Part shown: positions 50,949 to 63,800 of the stretch, piece by piece
How the letters are laid out: each line of letters starts with the position of its first letter
Position numbering within the stretch: position 1 is the stretch's first letter
Source of the DNA: Luscinia megarhynchos
Taxonomy: Eukaryota > Chordata > Aves > Passeriformes > Turdidae
DNA length: 64,000 nt
NCBI GenBank assembly: GCA_034336665.1
Contig: CM067566.1
Location: forward strand, 21,737,330 to 21,801,329
Direction of reading: 5' to 3'
Translations under genes and position numbers: made by a program
Notes under the pieces: model-generated
The model's database searches: none
What the model was told of the DNA's origin: nothing
The model's input: the letters and a program-made list of their open reading frames with translations, nothing else

Positions 50949-53900
50949 ACAAAACTTAACCTAGAAGAATTATATGAATATTTGGAATCACAACGTTCTC
51001 TAAAGACTAGAAATATCATCCTGACATTAAGCAGAGACCTGTATTTTCAAAAGAGCCATAATTCTTAAGAATTTCTACTTTCAGAGAGCAAATTTCAGTT
51101 CTTTTCTAGATACATAGGTTTGATGACTGGATTAGAATGCCCAAACAGAGCCTCTGTTTAATGGCTGTGATGGAAGGTCACAATCTTATCTTGAACTGTT
51201 TCCAGATCTGCATGACTGTCATAATTAGCATTGGAGCATTCCAACTTGGCACCCTGGGGTTTTTCTGTGCCTTTCTCAGCAACAGAGTTATTGCTTTTTC
51301 CACAAGACTGTGTTTGTATATTTTGCTAGAACAGGGACACAATTATGGGGTCATGAGGGGTTGCACAGCATAAAGCAGTTTAATCTGTATTTTCTAATCT
51401 CTGAAAGTAAAAAGAAGAGAACATTTTGTCATTAACTCCACCCATGCTGAGAGTGAAAACTCAATTGGCACAGCAAAACAAAATTATGATTGCTGTTAGC
51501 AACAGGTAACTCCAAGTCGCCTGGATTTCTTCCAGTTAATCTAGTATTCAAACACTTGATATTGTATTGGGACTTTTTTCTTTTAAACAAAATATTTTAG
51601 TATTTCCTGGTTGGATGAGTAATCCTAAAAGTTAACATATTTACAAAAGGTTACAGAAAAATTCTCAACATTCTGTGAGAAATATTTTGGAAGCAAATTA
51701 ATTTAAGAGAGTAGAAGAAAAACAAATGCTATTATTCCACGCAGTTTTACTTCCAAGTACCTTCTAAACTTTTTCTCTGCACTGCAGCTGCCAGTTTTTC
51801 AAAGTGCCCTAGGAATGGAGTGTGAGAGTAGCCAGCCTCCCCAGTTTCTCTTGCTGTGCAATATTGCTCAGGCTGCCAGTTGGCTCTGAGATAAAACCAG
51901 ATTGAAGGTCAGCGTGCAGATGGAACCAATATAAACCCAGGGTAACAACAGAGACCTCAAGCTAAGAGTGCAAGGCAAATGCAACATGTTAATGCCTTCA
52001 CCTCACATTTCTGTTTTCAGGTTCTTTTTCTGAGGACCATGTTCCTGCTCTCCTGCAGAGCTGGATGAGCAGAGACACACCCCATCCACAGATCACACTT
52101 TTCCCTCTGGAAAGGACCCTCAGGTCCTTTGAGACATGCTCTTTATTCCATACAGCCAAAGTCTTGCAATTCTGCATTTCCAGAAAAGGATTCTTTTGGC
52201 CACAAGTGAAAGTTATCACAGTAATGGTGGCAATCAGTAAATGTTACACAAAGTTACTTTTTTTTTAAAGCACTTGCAAATCAGCTCAAAACCAAAAAAA
52301 TGAACAAATAAATGAATCCATTTTCTAGTACTTACTAACTTCTAGAATACTATCAGAAAAATCTTTAGATGGATTAAGTATTCAGACATAAAATGAATTT
52401 ACTGAGTCAGGCACCCATTTCAGGAAGCTTCAGTAAAACATTAATTCATTTCTCATTGTGAGGTGCACGTGTTTTTCTTATGAAGAAATTGTTATGTAAG
52501 TATAATCCTAATGATACAGAACCTAATCTTGTGGGGGTTATTTTGAGCATCTCCAAATTTGATTACATTGTAATTGTTAGACCATAAAAAGAAAATATTA
52601 CTTTCAGGCTCAAGTTTTGGAACTGTTCCCTCAATTCCTTACTTCCACAAGATAAAGTTCTGAACCAACCTGCACCTAATAAGTCTTTGTCTAGTTTCAA
52701 TCTTTTTAATTATCATCTATGCAAGCAAGCCTACAATTACATCCTAAGGGGAAGAAAAGCATTTCTCTTCACTGAGGAGAATGTTGCAAATACACACAGA
52801 TCTGTTTTTCACAGATGCATAAGTGAAAGACTGTGGGAAGAATCAAATTCTCTGAATCAATGTAATAGCTTCATTAGGTCAAAACTTTCTGTCAAGTACA
52901 TGGAGCAATGAATTAATTCTACCCCCATTGCTGAAGATTGTGCTTCAATACATACCTAAAAGATTAAAGATATCTGTAAACTTAAAAGTAAATTAAAGTT
53001 ATTTGGAAACAGCTATGTATGTAGAACTCTTCAGTATCAGGGTACAGTGGCTTTACACTAAACATATTCTGTGTACCCACCCAAAGTGCTTACTTGCATT
53101 TTGAGAAGCATTATTCTGCTGGCTAACAAATATTAAGCTGTCAAGACATGTCAATGTGGATTGTAAAGACAAGAGAAATCTTTGCAGCCACAGGCTCACA
53201 TGGGTTGAACCACAGGTGCCAGGCTTCAGACAGGAACATGCAGGATGTGAAAAGTGTGTTTGAGTATCAAAGTCCAAGACTTAGAACAAAGAAAAGCCTT
53301 GAATGAGCACACCCGAAAGGTTCTACTAGCAAAACAAAGGCTAACTTTGCTTTTTGGTTAGTGATAATGTCAAAGAAACCAAAACATCTGTGCTCACATG
53401 ATGCTCAAAAGACTTTGCAGTGAAGTCTACTTCATTACTAATAACAGAAATTATTTCTGGGGTCACATTTTCCCACACAACATTCCAGCTGAAAGTTCTT
53501 TTCCTTGAACCTGATATTCAGTTTGTGCCTGCCATTAAATAAAAGTAAAATTAAGTCTTAAAATAACATTGAACTGTTTATAATTGTAAAGGCATGTCAT
53601 TGCTTGTGGACTTATAAAGTTATGAAGAGTAACGCAAGGATGTCTCTTTCATCCTAACACTAGATTATCCAAAGTTCATTTTCAGTCTTAACACTGCATT
53701 AAGAAGTTTTACAAACATAGGACACCTATGTTAATATGGTCCAGCTCAAGTAAAGCCAGCATTTGCTTTTAAAAATTAAATCTTACTAAAAATTCTTTGT
53801 ACCCATCAGAAAGTTCTCTATTAATTCTCATATTGCTACCAACACCATTTCCAGAACACTGCTAATAATAAACAAATCACCTTGAAAGTAAGAAATAAAT

Positions 53901-54180
53901 CTTTTTATAATTTCACTAGGACTTTTTTAAACCAAAATTAAGTATTTTAAATTTATATATCTGGGGATAGTAGAGAGAAATGACCATCAGCAGCCCTATT
54001 TGCACACAAAACTGATCATTTACCATGGTTAGTACAAGTAAAGATTTATTCATTTACTATTGCATCTCATAATATCAAATAATTTATCAATTGTGTAAAA
54101 TAGAGCCAGTAAAGATTTACTCATCAATAGAAAGAACATCTCTGGTCCATACACTCACACTGTCTTTATCAGAAAGAACA

Positions 54181-54196
54181 GAACAGTATTCTGTTC
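54181..54196. repeat. Perfect 6-bp inverted repeat
   Basis: GAACAG-TATT-CTGTTC. The half-sites resemble those of steroid-receptor elements, but the spacing between AGAACA and TGTTCA is 6 instead of 3 bases. Confidence 0.75.
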
Positions 54197-54215
54197 AAAC
54201 ACCATTCCCCTATTT

Positions 54216-54270
54216 AAAAAAAAAAAAAAAAAACAAAAAACAAAAACTAACAACAAAAGAACGAAAAAAC
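54216..54270. repeat. A-rich tract (A18 then A/C-rich)
   Basis: Eighteen A, then (A)nC-type units that grade into ACACA-rich sequence up to about 54300. It is a low-complexity tract; it creates a false F-rich open frame on the minus strand. Confidence 0.85.
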
Positions 54271-55617
54271 ACACATCCACCCTACACCACACCAACACAC
54301 AAGAAGGCCTTATCCACAGCAGGAAAAAAAAAATACAAATTTTTCTCCTATTAAAAAGTGACAGCAAAGCAGCTTTTAAAGTTGGTGATCTCCTGGGATA
54401 AGCTGAAGTTCCACTTAAACATTCTTTTGTTAGATCAAATTCCCATTGAAAGAACTGGGACATTTTTAGAAAAATATGTAGCTGCATGGTTGATAAGGAA
54501 AAAATATATACATTTAATATATTTTACATGTTATTTAGAAGAAAGAAGTGTTTAGGGCATATCTGCAGAACAAGAAACCAAAATTAGCACAGTACTCCCC
54601 TGAATAATACCCTCTGCTTCTCAACAGGATTATTTATCCCAAAGATTTTGTGCTGTGATGCATCTCTAACAGTTTGATCATCTAAGTACCCTCATTCAAA
54701 GCTCTACAGGGACAGAGTCTCATGCAATGTAGATGGAGCCTAAATGTCAGCATCTGGAAAAGAGAAAACACATTACAGGTATTTGTAGAAAGAGCAGCAG
54801 CTTCATCCACTGTGTTTCTTCTGATAAACCAACACCAGGATCTTGCACCAGATTTAGACTGGAAAATACTTCATTTTAAGAAAGCTGCAAGGAGTAAGCA
54901 TGGCCATAGTCTCTGTTCTCACAAAAATCACATAATTTATCATACGTTTTTTACAGTTATGCAGGATGTAGCAAACATGAAGTTGTAGGTTAACAACTAA
55001 TGATTTTTCATAGTCATAAGAGTAGAAACACTGTAAGGCTTTTGGAGATGAAGCATTCAAGCCATATTCCAGGAGCTTTAAAATATTAAAGACAGCATTC
55101 CATATGTGGTAAGAGAACAAGGAACGTGTTACAATATATTTGGTATTCTAAAAGTATAATCAAATCTACAATAATTATGATATTGTCAGCAAACAGCATG
55201 TTTATCATCATGACTATACTACCTTACACTTCCTTACAAGCTCCTTTGATCAAGCTTCTTTCTGTGACATCTTCCCCTAACAACCTTCTGCAAATTGGGT
55301 CAAAACCATTAAATTGAGATCAATAATACAAGATCCAAAAATTAAGAAATTTAGCAATGTTTGCATGATGTGAGCTTCGTGTGACAGGGAAAGCTCACCT
55401 TTTTTCTACTCTACCTTCAAGAATAGCAAATTTAATATATACTTTCCAAAAGCCATATTTGCAAAATAGAATTATTTTCTAACTGGGGCAAGAAGCTATT
55501 TTGTAACTCTACATTCACACTTGGTGTTAGCTTCTGAAAAAAGTATTTGGAATCATCTTTCAAATCTAGTATGCATTATTTCAAGTCTGGGGAAGAAAAA
55601 TAAACAAAACAAACTTT

Positions 55618-55800
55618 GTTATTGCCCAGAGAAGTTGAGAATTTCCCATCCTTATATATGTGAACATAGAAGTGTTTAAGGCCAAGCTGGATGAGGCTCT
55701 GGACAACCCTGACTAGTGGAAGGTGTCCTTACCCATGGCAGGGGTGTCAGAACTAGATGATCTTTTGTCCCTTCCAATCCAAATCATCCTATGATTGTAT
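55618..55800 (+). repeat. CR1 LINE 3' fragment, first of a pair
   Basis: Plus-strand CR1 end with 'TTGCCCAGAGAAGTTGAGAA', 'TAAGGCCAAGCTGGATGAGG', 'CTAGTGGAAGGTGTCC', 'CCCATGGCAGGGGTGTCAGA', 'ACTAGATGATCTTTTGTCC', and the terminal 'CATCCTATGATTGTAT'. The 'GGAAGGTGTCC...CCCATGGCAGGGG' signature is that of a different CR1 subfamily from the copies at 32.6 and 34.8 kb, which instead carry the 'CCTGCTTGAGCAGG'-type block. Confidence 0.9.
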
Positions 55801-55904
55801 TGTCATATTTTGTGAACAAACAGTTCAATGGATGTCACTCCCATGAATCACTTGGATCAGTCATCAGTTTCTGAAGGTTCAGCCTGAACATTAGACCCAG
55901 CATC

Positions 55905-56092
55905 TGGACATTAATGTGGCACTGGAACAGATCCATTAAGATTGTCATGGAATTTCCAGTCCTGAAGGCTCCCAAGATTTGGCTAGACCACACAACAGCT
56001 GAGCTGACCTAACCCTGGCCACAATCCCACCCTAAGCATGAGCTCAGACTAAACACCTATCCAGGTCCTTTTTAACAATCTTCCACAATCCC
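55905..56092 (+). repeat. CR1 LINE 3' fragment, second of a pair
   Basis: A more diverged plus-strand CR1 end: 'GGCACTGGAACAGATCC', 'TTGTCATGGAATTTCCAGTC', 'CCTGGCCACAATCCCACCCT', 'AAGCATGAGCTCAGACTAAA', 'CAGGTCCTTTTTAACAATCT' and a decayed terminus 'TTCCACAATCCC'. The 'GGCCACAATCCCACCCT' block marks a third subfamily type within this window. It lies about 100 bp beyond the previous copy and has the same orientation. Confidence 0.75.
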
Positions 56093-59000
56093 AAAAACGC
56101 ACAATAAAAACTCTGATGCAGAAACTTTATGATGGACCTTATGCATGAAAAATTCCAGTAAGATACACTCTTTTTTCCAATTTGACAGGGTACACATTTT
56201 CAGTACAAGATTCCACTCCCCCACATTAGTTTTCAAGCTTCTCAAGAGCACACAGAGCATTATCTCTTATTATTTCAGTCAACTGTTTTCTCCCAGCAGT
56301 AATCATCAAGCTCCAAGACACTGTTCACTACATTATTTACAGAGTGAGTCTCAGTAGCCTCAAGTGTACTGGACTTTTAATGGAAAGCACATAGATCTCT
56401 TAAGGAAAAATTAGTCAAGTGTGCAATGTTGCCTGGAAAAGCTTGTCTGGCACTTTTGTACAGGCAGCTAACTTTCAAATGCCACTTTGATTGGCAAAAT
56501 ACTCGAAGAGGCTTTCCAACAAGCCCTCTTCAAAAATTCTTTATCCTCTTCAAAGCAAAGGTCATGAATCCCTTTCAAATCTCAGCTTTGATTCTCCTAG
56601 TCTCCACAATCAGCATATCCTGTAGCAAATAATTTAAACCCAAAAACTGATAACTAAATGTACATGAATTCAGCTCCTCCATGTGAAGAAATCCTGAATC
56701 CAAATAATTGCAAAAATACCAGCACATCTCAAATAATGTAATGTTTTTAATCTCTAAGTTAACCTTCACTTGGCCTACATTTAATACTTGCTTCTACTAA
56801 GAACAGGATTCATTCAGTCTTTTTGTTGATACCATCATTCATAAGGCAGTCATAAACAAAACAGAAGTCAACAATTCTGTGTTAATTACATAAAAGAAAT
56901 CCACTCATCCCATTTTTTTTTTCAGAAATAAGCTTTTACTGTTACAGAGTAGCTCCAACACAGAGAAAAACCTTACATGCCAAGAGGAGCATGGAGAATG
57001 CCAATCCTCTAGAGGAAATAGGCAGGAAAACAATACAGGTGTTCTACAAGTGTTCTTAAGGCTGTATTACCCTTGCTGCCTGCAGCAAAGACAATTTTCA
57101 GGAATCCCTTTCCAATGGTGTGAAGAATGACATGAATGTAAAAGACCAGGGACTGACTACTTCCTCTGACAAGTGAGCCTGCTGGTGAGAGTCCAAAACT
57201 GTACAGGTCTGTAACAGAAAGCCCTGAGGGACACTCTTAGTTGAACTTTTTCCTTTGGACCTTCTAGTTTTCATCAGTGTAAGACACCTAAGTGTCTTAA
57301 AACCAGAACCTTCCAGTTGCAGCCTGCAATCCTGGAAAGATGAATTAGCATGTCAGCATTCAAGTAATGCAGATTTACACAGGGTAATGAGTTCCAGAAA
57401 GCAAAATTAATTACACCTCAACTGTTACACTCTCTTGCTTTGACCCAGTCTCTTTTTTGCTAAGAATGACAAGACTATCAGGAAAAAACAGCCCTGGAGC
57501 ATTTAGAACTTTATAAATTCAATAAAAACAATCCTTTCTCCAAATAAAAATCCACTAACATCATGAAAGGCAACAGCTACAAACTAGGACTTAAGGAAAT
57601 AGACATTTAGCAAGTATATATAAGTTATTTTCATCATTGCATTTTGAAAGGATTTTGAAGCTTAGTCTATCAGTCCAGATCCTCACACTGAAGACCTATT
57701 TCTGTTTACATTTGAACTGGCCTTGCACAGCTTTTGGTGAACAGGGAGGATTTCCCTCAACTTCACGAAATTTGTCGTTTAGCAATCTAAACGGGGTAGA
57801 TAAATACAACAGCATTACTCACCTCCTGATTTTAAATTATTGAGGAAGTAACAAATGTCATGAGGAACCCTAGAGTGCTTTCATGCAACCAAATGTCACC
57901 TCTTCCCATGCAGCTAACACTCCCTCTCCCTCATCAGACAATCTTTGCAGAAATGTCTCCTTGCTTTGCAGTACAGTCACTGCTAGAACCTCACTTTGCT
58001 TTCACTAAGCTACTCTTTGGTGGCAGTCACAAATTAAGAAAGTAATTTTCAGAAAGGAAAAAAGTCACTCAACCAACCTGTATTTATTAGGGTCTTTTTC
58101 CCCAATGGACATTAAGGATAAAACTAAAGAGAGCAAGGAGTATGCTCACTTCAAAAAAGAGATATGCTCTCTCTGCAAATCAAAAAGGCTGATGGTTTAA
58201 CTGAACTTGAAATTGTGGATTAAATTATTTCTCAGTTGAATCTCAGTTTTTTAATATAAATGTCTCCATATTTTTTCCAAAACATCTTTCTAATTCAAAA
58301 TTAATAAGAATTAGAGCATCCACACTCTGTAGTTCTGAAACACTTGCTATCTCATGAAGGGAAGACACTAAACTTCAGCTCACAGCCATAAATAAAGCAT
58401 CTTCTCTAATAAAACTTTGTGACCTAGTTCCTTCCCTAGCTAGGAAAGGATTTGTGAAAGGATAATGAGAAAGTGAAGTGCATGTCAAGACAGTAATAAA
58501 TTGTCAGTTAAGTTTCTAAATTAACACATTTTATTTTTTATTTGCATTAACCCCTTTGAAATATCTGTGCAGAAAAATGTAGTCCTTAAAGCCTGACTCT
58601 GACTTCTTTGAAAAACAGCATTAAGAAGGAATGAAAATCTTTAAAAGCAATATTTACACTATTAGAAAAAGGTAGAGAACAGAAATAAGCACAACATACA
58701 GATTTAAGGTTGTAAAAATGCTAATGCACACATATATACATTAAATGTACCTTTTTTACATAAGTATACCACATATATATTATACAGCTAGAAAGTCCGT
58801 GATATAAAAATGCCAGATCTCAATAAATAGAATATTATGGTTACAATACACAATGAAATTATATTACAATGTGATTCTGTGTGACACACCCACACAAAAC
58901 CAACTGAAAGAGCAACAAGGTGTTTGTGGGAGGGTTTAATTCGAGATTCAACATGCAGTCTAGCTTTTTAATCCTGCCACACTTTCAAGGCTCAGATACC

Positions 59001-60717
59001 TATTAGATTTTCAGATAAACATGCCTCTGATTAGTGAAAACTGGACTTTCATATATGCCTCAGAAGTCTGCTATAGGTCTTCTCATCACAGCATCACAAC
59101 CATCTCTCTCTGTCACCTCACAGCAAGTCCATTCCAATGACAGGTTACGAATATTTTAAACACTCCATTGATGCCTTCATTAACATTTCAATTAAGCTGA
59201 TGGTACATCTTCAGCATTTCCATATAATTTTTTTACCTTCAGGATATGACAGTTGTGAGGGGTTTAAGACATTTTTATGGCTTTATTCTGGAACTCCTAA
59301 GTACTTGGATTTTTTTCCCCACTTGGTTTCAACATTTTTATCCTATTTAAACATAACCAGTCAAGAAATGACACTATGGAAGCATAAAGATCCCTTCAAA
59401 ATTCATTCATCACAGATGAAAAAAGCTTATGAACACGCAAAACAAAAAATTTGATCAGGAGCAACACAAGAGAGCTACAGATCCAAAGAATAAACCTTGG
59501 GTGCACCCAGCCCCAGTTCAGCATGGTCAAAAGGATTTCTCTTCTTTTTTCTCTTCTCTTGTAGCAATAATCCAAATCCCTCTGGAGGAGCTGTAATTTT
59601 ACTGACACCACAGGAAAGGGAGACAGGTAGAAGGGAGAGAGAGCAGGAATTGCAGTCACCATCCCCTCTGCACCTCACCTGGGCACCTGCACACCAAGAG
59701 GGAGAGGCAGCTGCCAGCAGCTCTGTTCCACAGGTAGCCTCTCACCTTCCTCACTTTTTCACTGCAATGCATGGGGAAACAACCTCCAGGGATTCTCACA
59801 CCTTTAGAAAAGGGCAGCTCTCAAGATCAAAAAAATTAAGGACACCCTCTGAGACTTCTCTGCTATAGCACATGTTTTCTACCTCTGTCTCCAGTTCCAG
59901 ATATTCCAGGGAGAAAACTACTCACAGAAGATAAAAAGCACTTTGGGTAAAAAATCTTTTGTGGATTTTTATTTTCTGCTGTTCTTTCCCTAAACAAAAA
60001 ATTAGGAAAGTGAAAGCACAGATATGAGACAGCAAGTCAGGAGAAAGGGCAGCCTATGTCACATCACTACCACCCTATCCTTATTCATACATTTACTATG
60101 ATTTTAAGGGTATATCTGAAAGACAACTGCAGCAAGCACATTTCCTTCTCTTTAAATCATGTCTTACAGTAACACTCCTTCTCTATACAAAGAGTTGAAC
60201 CTAAAAGCTTTTCACACTCTGACTCAAGCAGAGCAGCTGATGCATTTTCTACATTAAAAAAGTCCTAATAGGAAGAGGCAAGCCTGCTGCTTTTAGATAA
60301 CTCTATTTTTATTTCTTCTGAAAATCCTTTCATCCATTTGACCCCTACTTGACTTTCACAGTTAAGGTTTCTCCTTTCTTCTGCCTCTATGTCCAGAAGT
60401 ATTTGCAAGTACTTTTGGAGCTATCCCAGTCACAATATCATTAGACTATAAATATTTAATGGTTGCTCACACATTTCTGAAAAGCAGTGTATTGCTTTTG
60501 TTACCCAATTCTAATGGGAAATTTCTATCACATCACAACTTATAATTAATCACAAGAAGGCACGAAACCTGCATTCAAATGGGAACTTGGCTATTAACAT
60601 TTTCTACAAACTCAGTTTGCTTGCAGGTGCACATTACACTTCAATAAAATAAAAACTCATTTTGAGATCCCAAATAGAACATAAAGTGACCAATATTTGA
60701 TCATTTCCCTGACTAGC
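56093..60717. other. Non-coding DNA with one exon-like block
   Basis: Unique-looking sequence. The only part that stands out is 59460-59870, which is GC-richer, is crossed by a 123-codon plus-strand frame and carries strong splice-like signals. Around 58700-58790 there is an A/T-rich run with TATA and CATATA repeats. Other frames are at most about 105 codons and featureless. Confidence 0.5.
59565..59733 (+). other. Exon-like open block (best candidate)
   Basis: A 169-bp block preceded by a long pyrimidine tract ending in CTTGTAG (AG at 59563-59564) and followed by a fair donor CAG|GTAGCC at 59733/59734. The frame beginning at 59566 is open for the full 56 codons and predicts a Pro/Ser/Glu/Arg-rich, probably disordered peptide. 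Base composition is clearly more GC-rich than its surroundings, which is typical of exons in A/T-rich introns. I recognise no protein. It might be an alternative or lineage-specific exon, an exon of a non-coding RNA, or chance; open frames on the minus strand in the same place lower its weight. Confidence 0.2.
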
Positions 60718-60882
60718 TGTCATGGTTTAACCCCAGCTGACAACCAAACCCCACACAGTGGGATGGAGAAGAAAACTGGAAGGGTAAAAACTGAGAAAAA
60801 AAATCCTGGATTTAGATAAAGGCAAATTAACAGGTAATGTAAAAGCAAAATCAACTCAAGTAACTCATTCACTCATTCCCAA
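60718..60882 (-). mobile_element. Truncated LTR of the same avian ERV family
   Basis: Begins TGTCATGGTTTAACCCCAGC like the element at 28222, then shows 'ACCAAACCCCACACAGTGGG', 'AAAACTGGAAGGGTAAAA', 'TTAGATAAAGGCAAATTAAC' and 'CATTCACTCATTCCC' in the same order as the family. After about 60882 the similarity stops, so only some 165 bp remains. If the orientation inferred at 28222 is right, this is the 3' (R/U5 side) end of a minus-strand LTR. No second LTR or internal retroviral sequence is seen nearby. Confidence 0.8.
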
Positions 60883-63800
60883 ACATTTCTTTTACTATTT
60901 AATTTACTTGACACAAATGCAGTTGGGCAATCTGGGGAAATGTTTGAGAGCTCTGTTGCTTTTCCTTAGAGACACACACTTGGTATGGTCTCCCAAGACC
61001 ACAGCCTCCCAAGAATACAGTGTGTATATATATAGTGTATCCTGAAAGAAGGAAGCTGCTTCAAAAACTGCCATTTACACAAATAATAGCAGCTGCAGTT
61101 ATACCAAGGATGTAATGTTACAAGAGCTGATCATATCTAAAATTAGGTCATGAGCTCATCACAACCAAGTCATAAATGGGTTCTTGGGAAAATATTGCAC
61201 ATAGTCATGGGTACAGCACAGGCAAAGAGAAATAATCGATCATTCTAAAGCAGATAGTCATTGCTACTTAATTTTATTAGTCTTCAACATGATTCAGGAC
61301 GCTGCCATGTTAGGAATCATGCAGACAACTAAATAAATTCACCAGAGCAGGTAATCTACAGCAGAGGGAGTTGCTGGCTCTTAAGAGGGACTTGGCAGCA
61401 GTTGTGGGGAAGATGTCATTCTGTTTTGACTAGAAAAATGCCATAATTGTCATAATACTTTGTTTGGATTTACTTACATGCTGTGTAAATCATTTTACAT
61501 GAACACATGTAACCACTACCTGCAAACTCACCAAATCAAGGCAACTGTGGCAAATACACTCTTTAATTTCTAATTTAAAGACTACCAGGTTTCAAATAAA
61601 TGAAGGAGCAGGCCCATGGTCTCTAGTAATACATTCCTTATTCAGCAATATTACAGTTCTCCCTTTGTCATGTTAAACCCTCAGGCAGCTTCACCTTTCA
61701 ATTCAGTTTTGAAAATGCTCAAATGCATAGGTATCATCTGTGAAGAATAGCTTTTAGGTTAAAGTTGACAAGAAGTCCTGTAAGAAAATAATTAGTTCCT
61801 TGATACAGCTTAAGAGAAAATGAGCATGAATATGTATAGCATAAATATAGTTCTTCACAGATCTATAAGGAGAATTTATCCTACAAAAAAAAAAAAAAAA
61901 TAGATACAGCAGTCCAAAAATGTCTTTAAATGCCTTTCCTGGGGTTTGCTTCAGTATCTAGTAGTCAATCCAGACTTGGCTTAATTCCCTATTTCAAAAT
62001 GTTAATTCCTCTATCCTTTCAAAAACAGCAGAAAATATCAGGAAGAGGTTTTAGTCACTTGGAAGCCATTTCAAATGTAGAATGCAAGTGCAACCTAAAG
62101 ATTAAACTTGCATCATATTCAAATGCTACTATAAAAAGAAAAGTGAAAATAGATGGGAATTTAATTTCCCCCCCCACCACAACTCTTGCTTAATGTCTAC
62201 AAAATTGGTTTTTTCATTGCAAGACAAAAGGTTAATATAGAAGTCTAACATTAGTTGTACATTGACAGAGACAAGAACTAGCCTGCCAACTGATTCTTCT
62301 CATGATTATGGGCATACTAAAAATGTAGTTGCAATATTAATTAGTTCTCAGATTACTTTCTTTTACAATGATCTGCCCTTAAGATACACATTTTCACCCA
62401 GACATTGTGTTTTGCTGATTTCGAACAAAAAGTAAAACTCTGACCATATGCTGGACTATAGCAATCCAGCAGCTACCAGTTGAAAAAATACAAGTCAAAA
62501 ATATGCATTTCACTGTAAATAAGAGTATAAGTGCTTCTCACCAGTTTATTTATAATCTACTAGAAGTGATAAGTGATTGCTTTTCATGAAGAGGAACTGA
62601 AATGCTAATTAGCACTTTTTCAACAAGTGTTTCAGTTTATATAAGTGTTTACTTGCAACAAAAAAGGATTAATATAACTCTCCTTTTCTACAGCTGCATT
62701 TAAATTTTCTACTATATTGTCTTTATACAGAACTTGTTTCTTCTTGGAAAGCCAGTGTAGTGGTGTATGCAATAATCCTTCTAGATTCCTAACTCCTGAA
62801 CAAAAATAAGTCAGTGAAATAATGAATTATTCAATAGAGTTTAAAACCATTTATTCCTACTGATCTCCAGAGTTAAAATTCACTTTTTATGTGTTTTCTT
62901 GTCCAATAAATTGGATTGATTTTCATATCATCAGTTAAATAAGCACATGACCATTTTGATCTCAAGCATACTCTTTTTCACAGACTCTGCATGTATTTCC
63001 ACAACTATGACATTCTTAATGTTACTACATTTCTAGGCCTTTTCCCTTACAGTATAATCCACAAACAATTCCATAAGTGACCTCTTGATTGATACCCTGT
63101 TAAATATAGTGTGTCCCTGTCCAAATGTGCTACTTTCCAAATTATGTAGAGCACCAGTTTCTCATTTATTTTTATTTCCTTCCTCCTCATCAGCTCAGTA
63201 AGTCACCATATTAACCTCACATTTGATTTGCACACAAACCACGTGCAAGATGCACATTTTTCAGACAGATGCAGACAAAACAATACAGGCATACCCCAAA
63301 TTACAAATTGCAGTCAGTAAGGCAGGTAGCTTTGAACTGGCTATCAGAAACAGAGCTCAGCACGGCTTCCAACCCCAGTTAGTTTGGCTTGTGACACAAC
63401 TGGGGTGTCACTGGCCTCCCACCAGCCAGCAGCTGCAAAGTGCAGCCCCACTGCAGTGCCAGCCAGCACCACAAATCCAGGAATCTACAGTGTAATCCAT
63501 GCAAGGGCAGGAGGACTCCTACTTCAGCTCCAGGCTGGATTAACAAAATAAAATTATAAGGATCTAAAACCTCTCAAATCCTACCTACAGAGATCCCACA
63601 TCTATTTGGAGGCCCTGGCAGCACCGTGCATGTGAGAGCTGTTCTGTCTGTTGTTCTTTACAATTCATTTCCACAGAGATGCCAGCCCACAACTGACAAA
63701 CCATACATGCTTTGGTACTCATCTCAGAAACCAAATCAAATGCAGTAACCCTTCAGCTCAAAAGCAGTCTCATTTAATCTCATAGGTTCCCCTACAGACA

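Larger units (their letters stand above)
50949..55617. other. Non-coding unique DNA
   Basis: No gene is supported; open frames are at most about 110 codons and the longest (54155-54487, minus) is an artefact of the A-rich tract at 54216-54270. A perfect inverted repeat is at 54181-54196. Confidence 0.5.

Noticed and set aside
50610..51068. 152-codon plus-strand frame
   Set aside because: About three quarters is the antisense of a minus-strand CR1 copy; the remainder is short and featureless.
54181..54196. Glucocorticoid or androgen response element
   Set aside because: The half-sites AGAACA and TGTTCA are 6 bases apart; receptor dimers need 3.
54155..54487. 110-codon minus-strand frame with a Phe-rich centre
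   Set aside because: The Phe run is the complement of the A18 tract; not a membrane protein.
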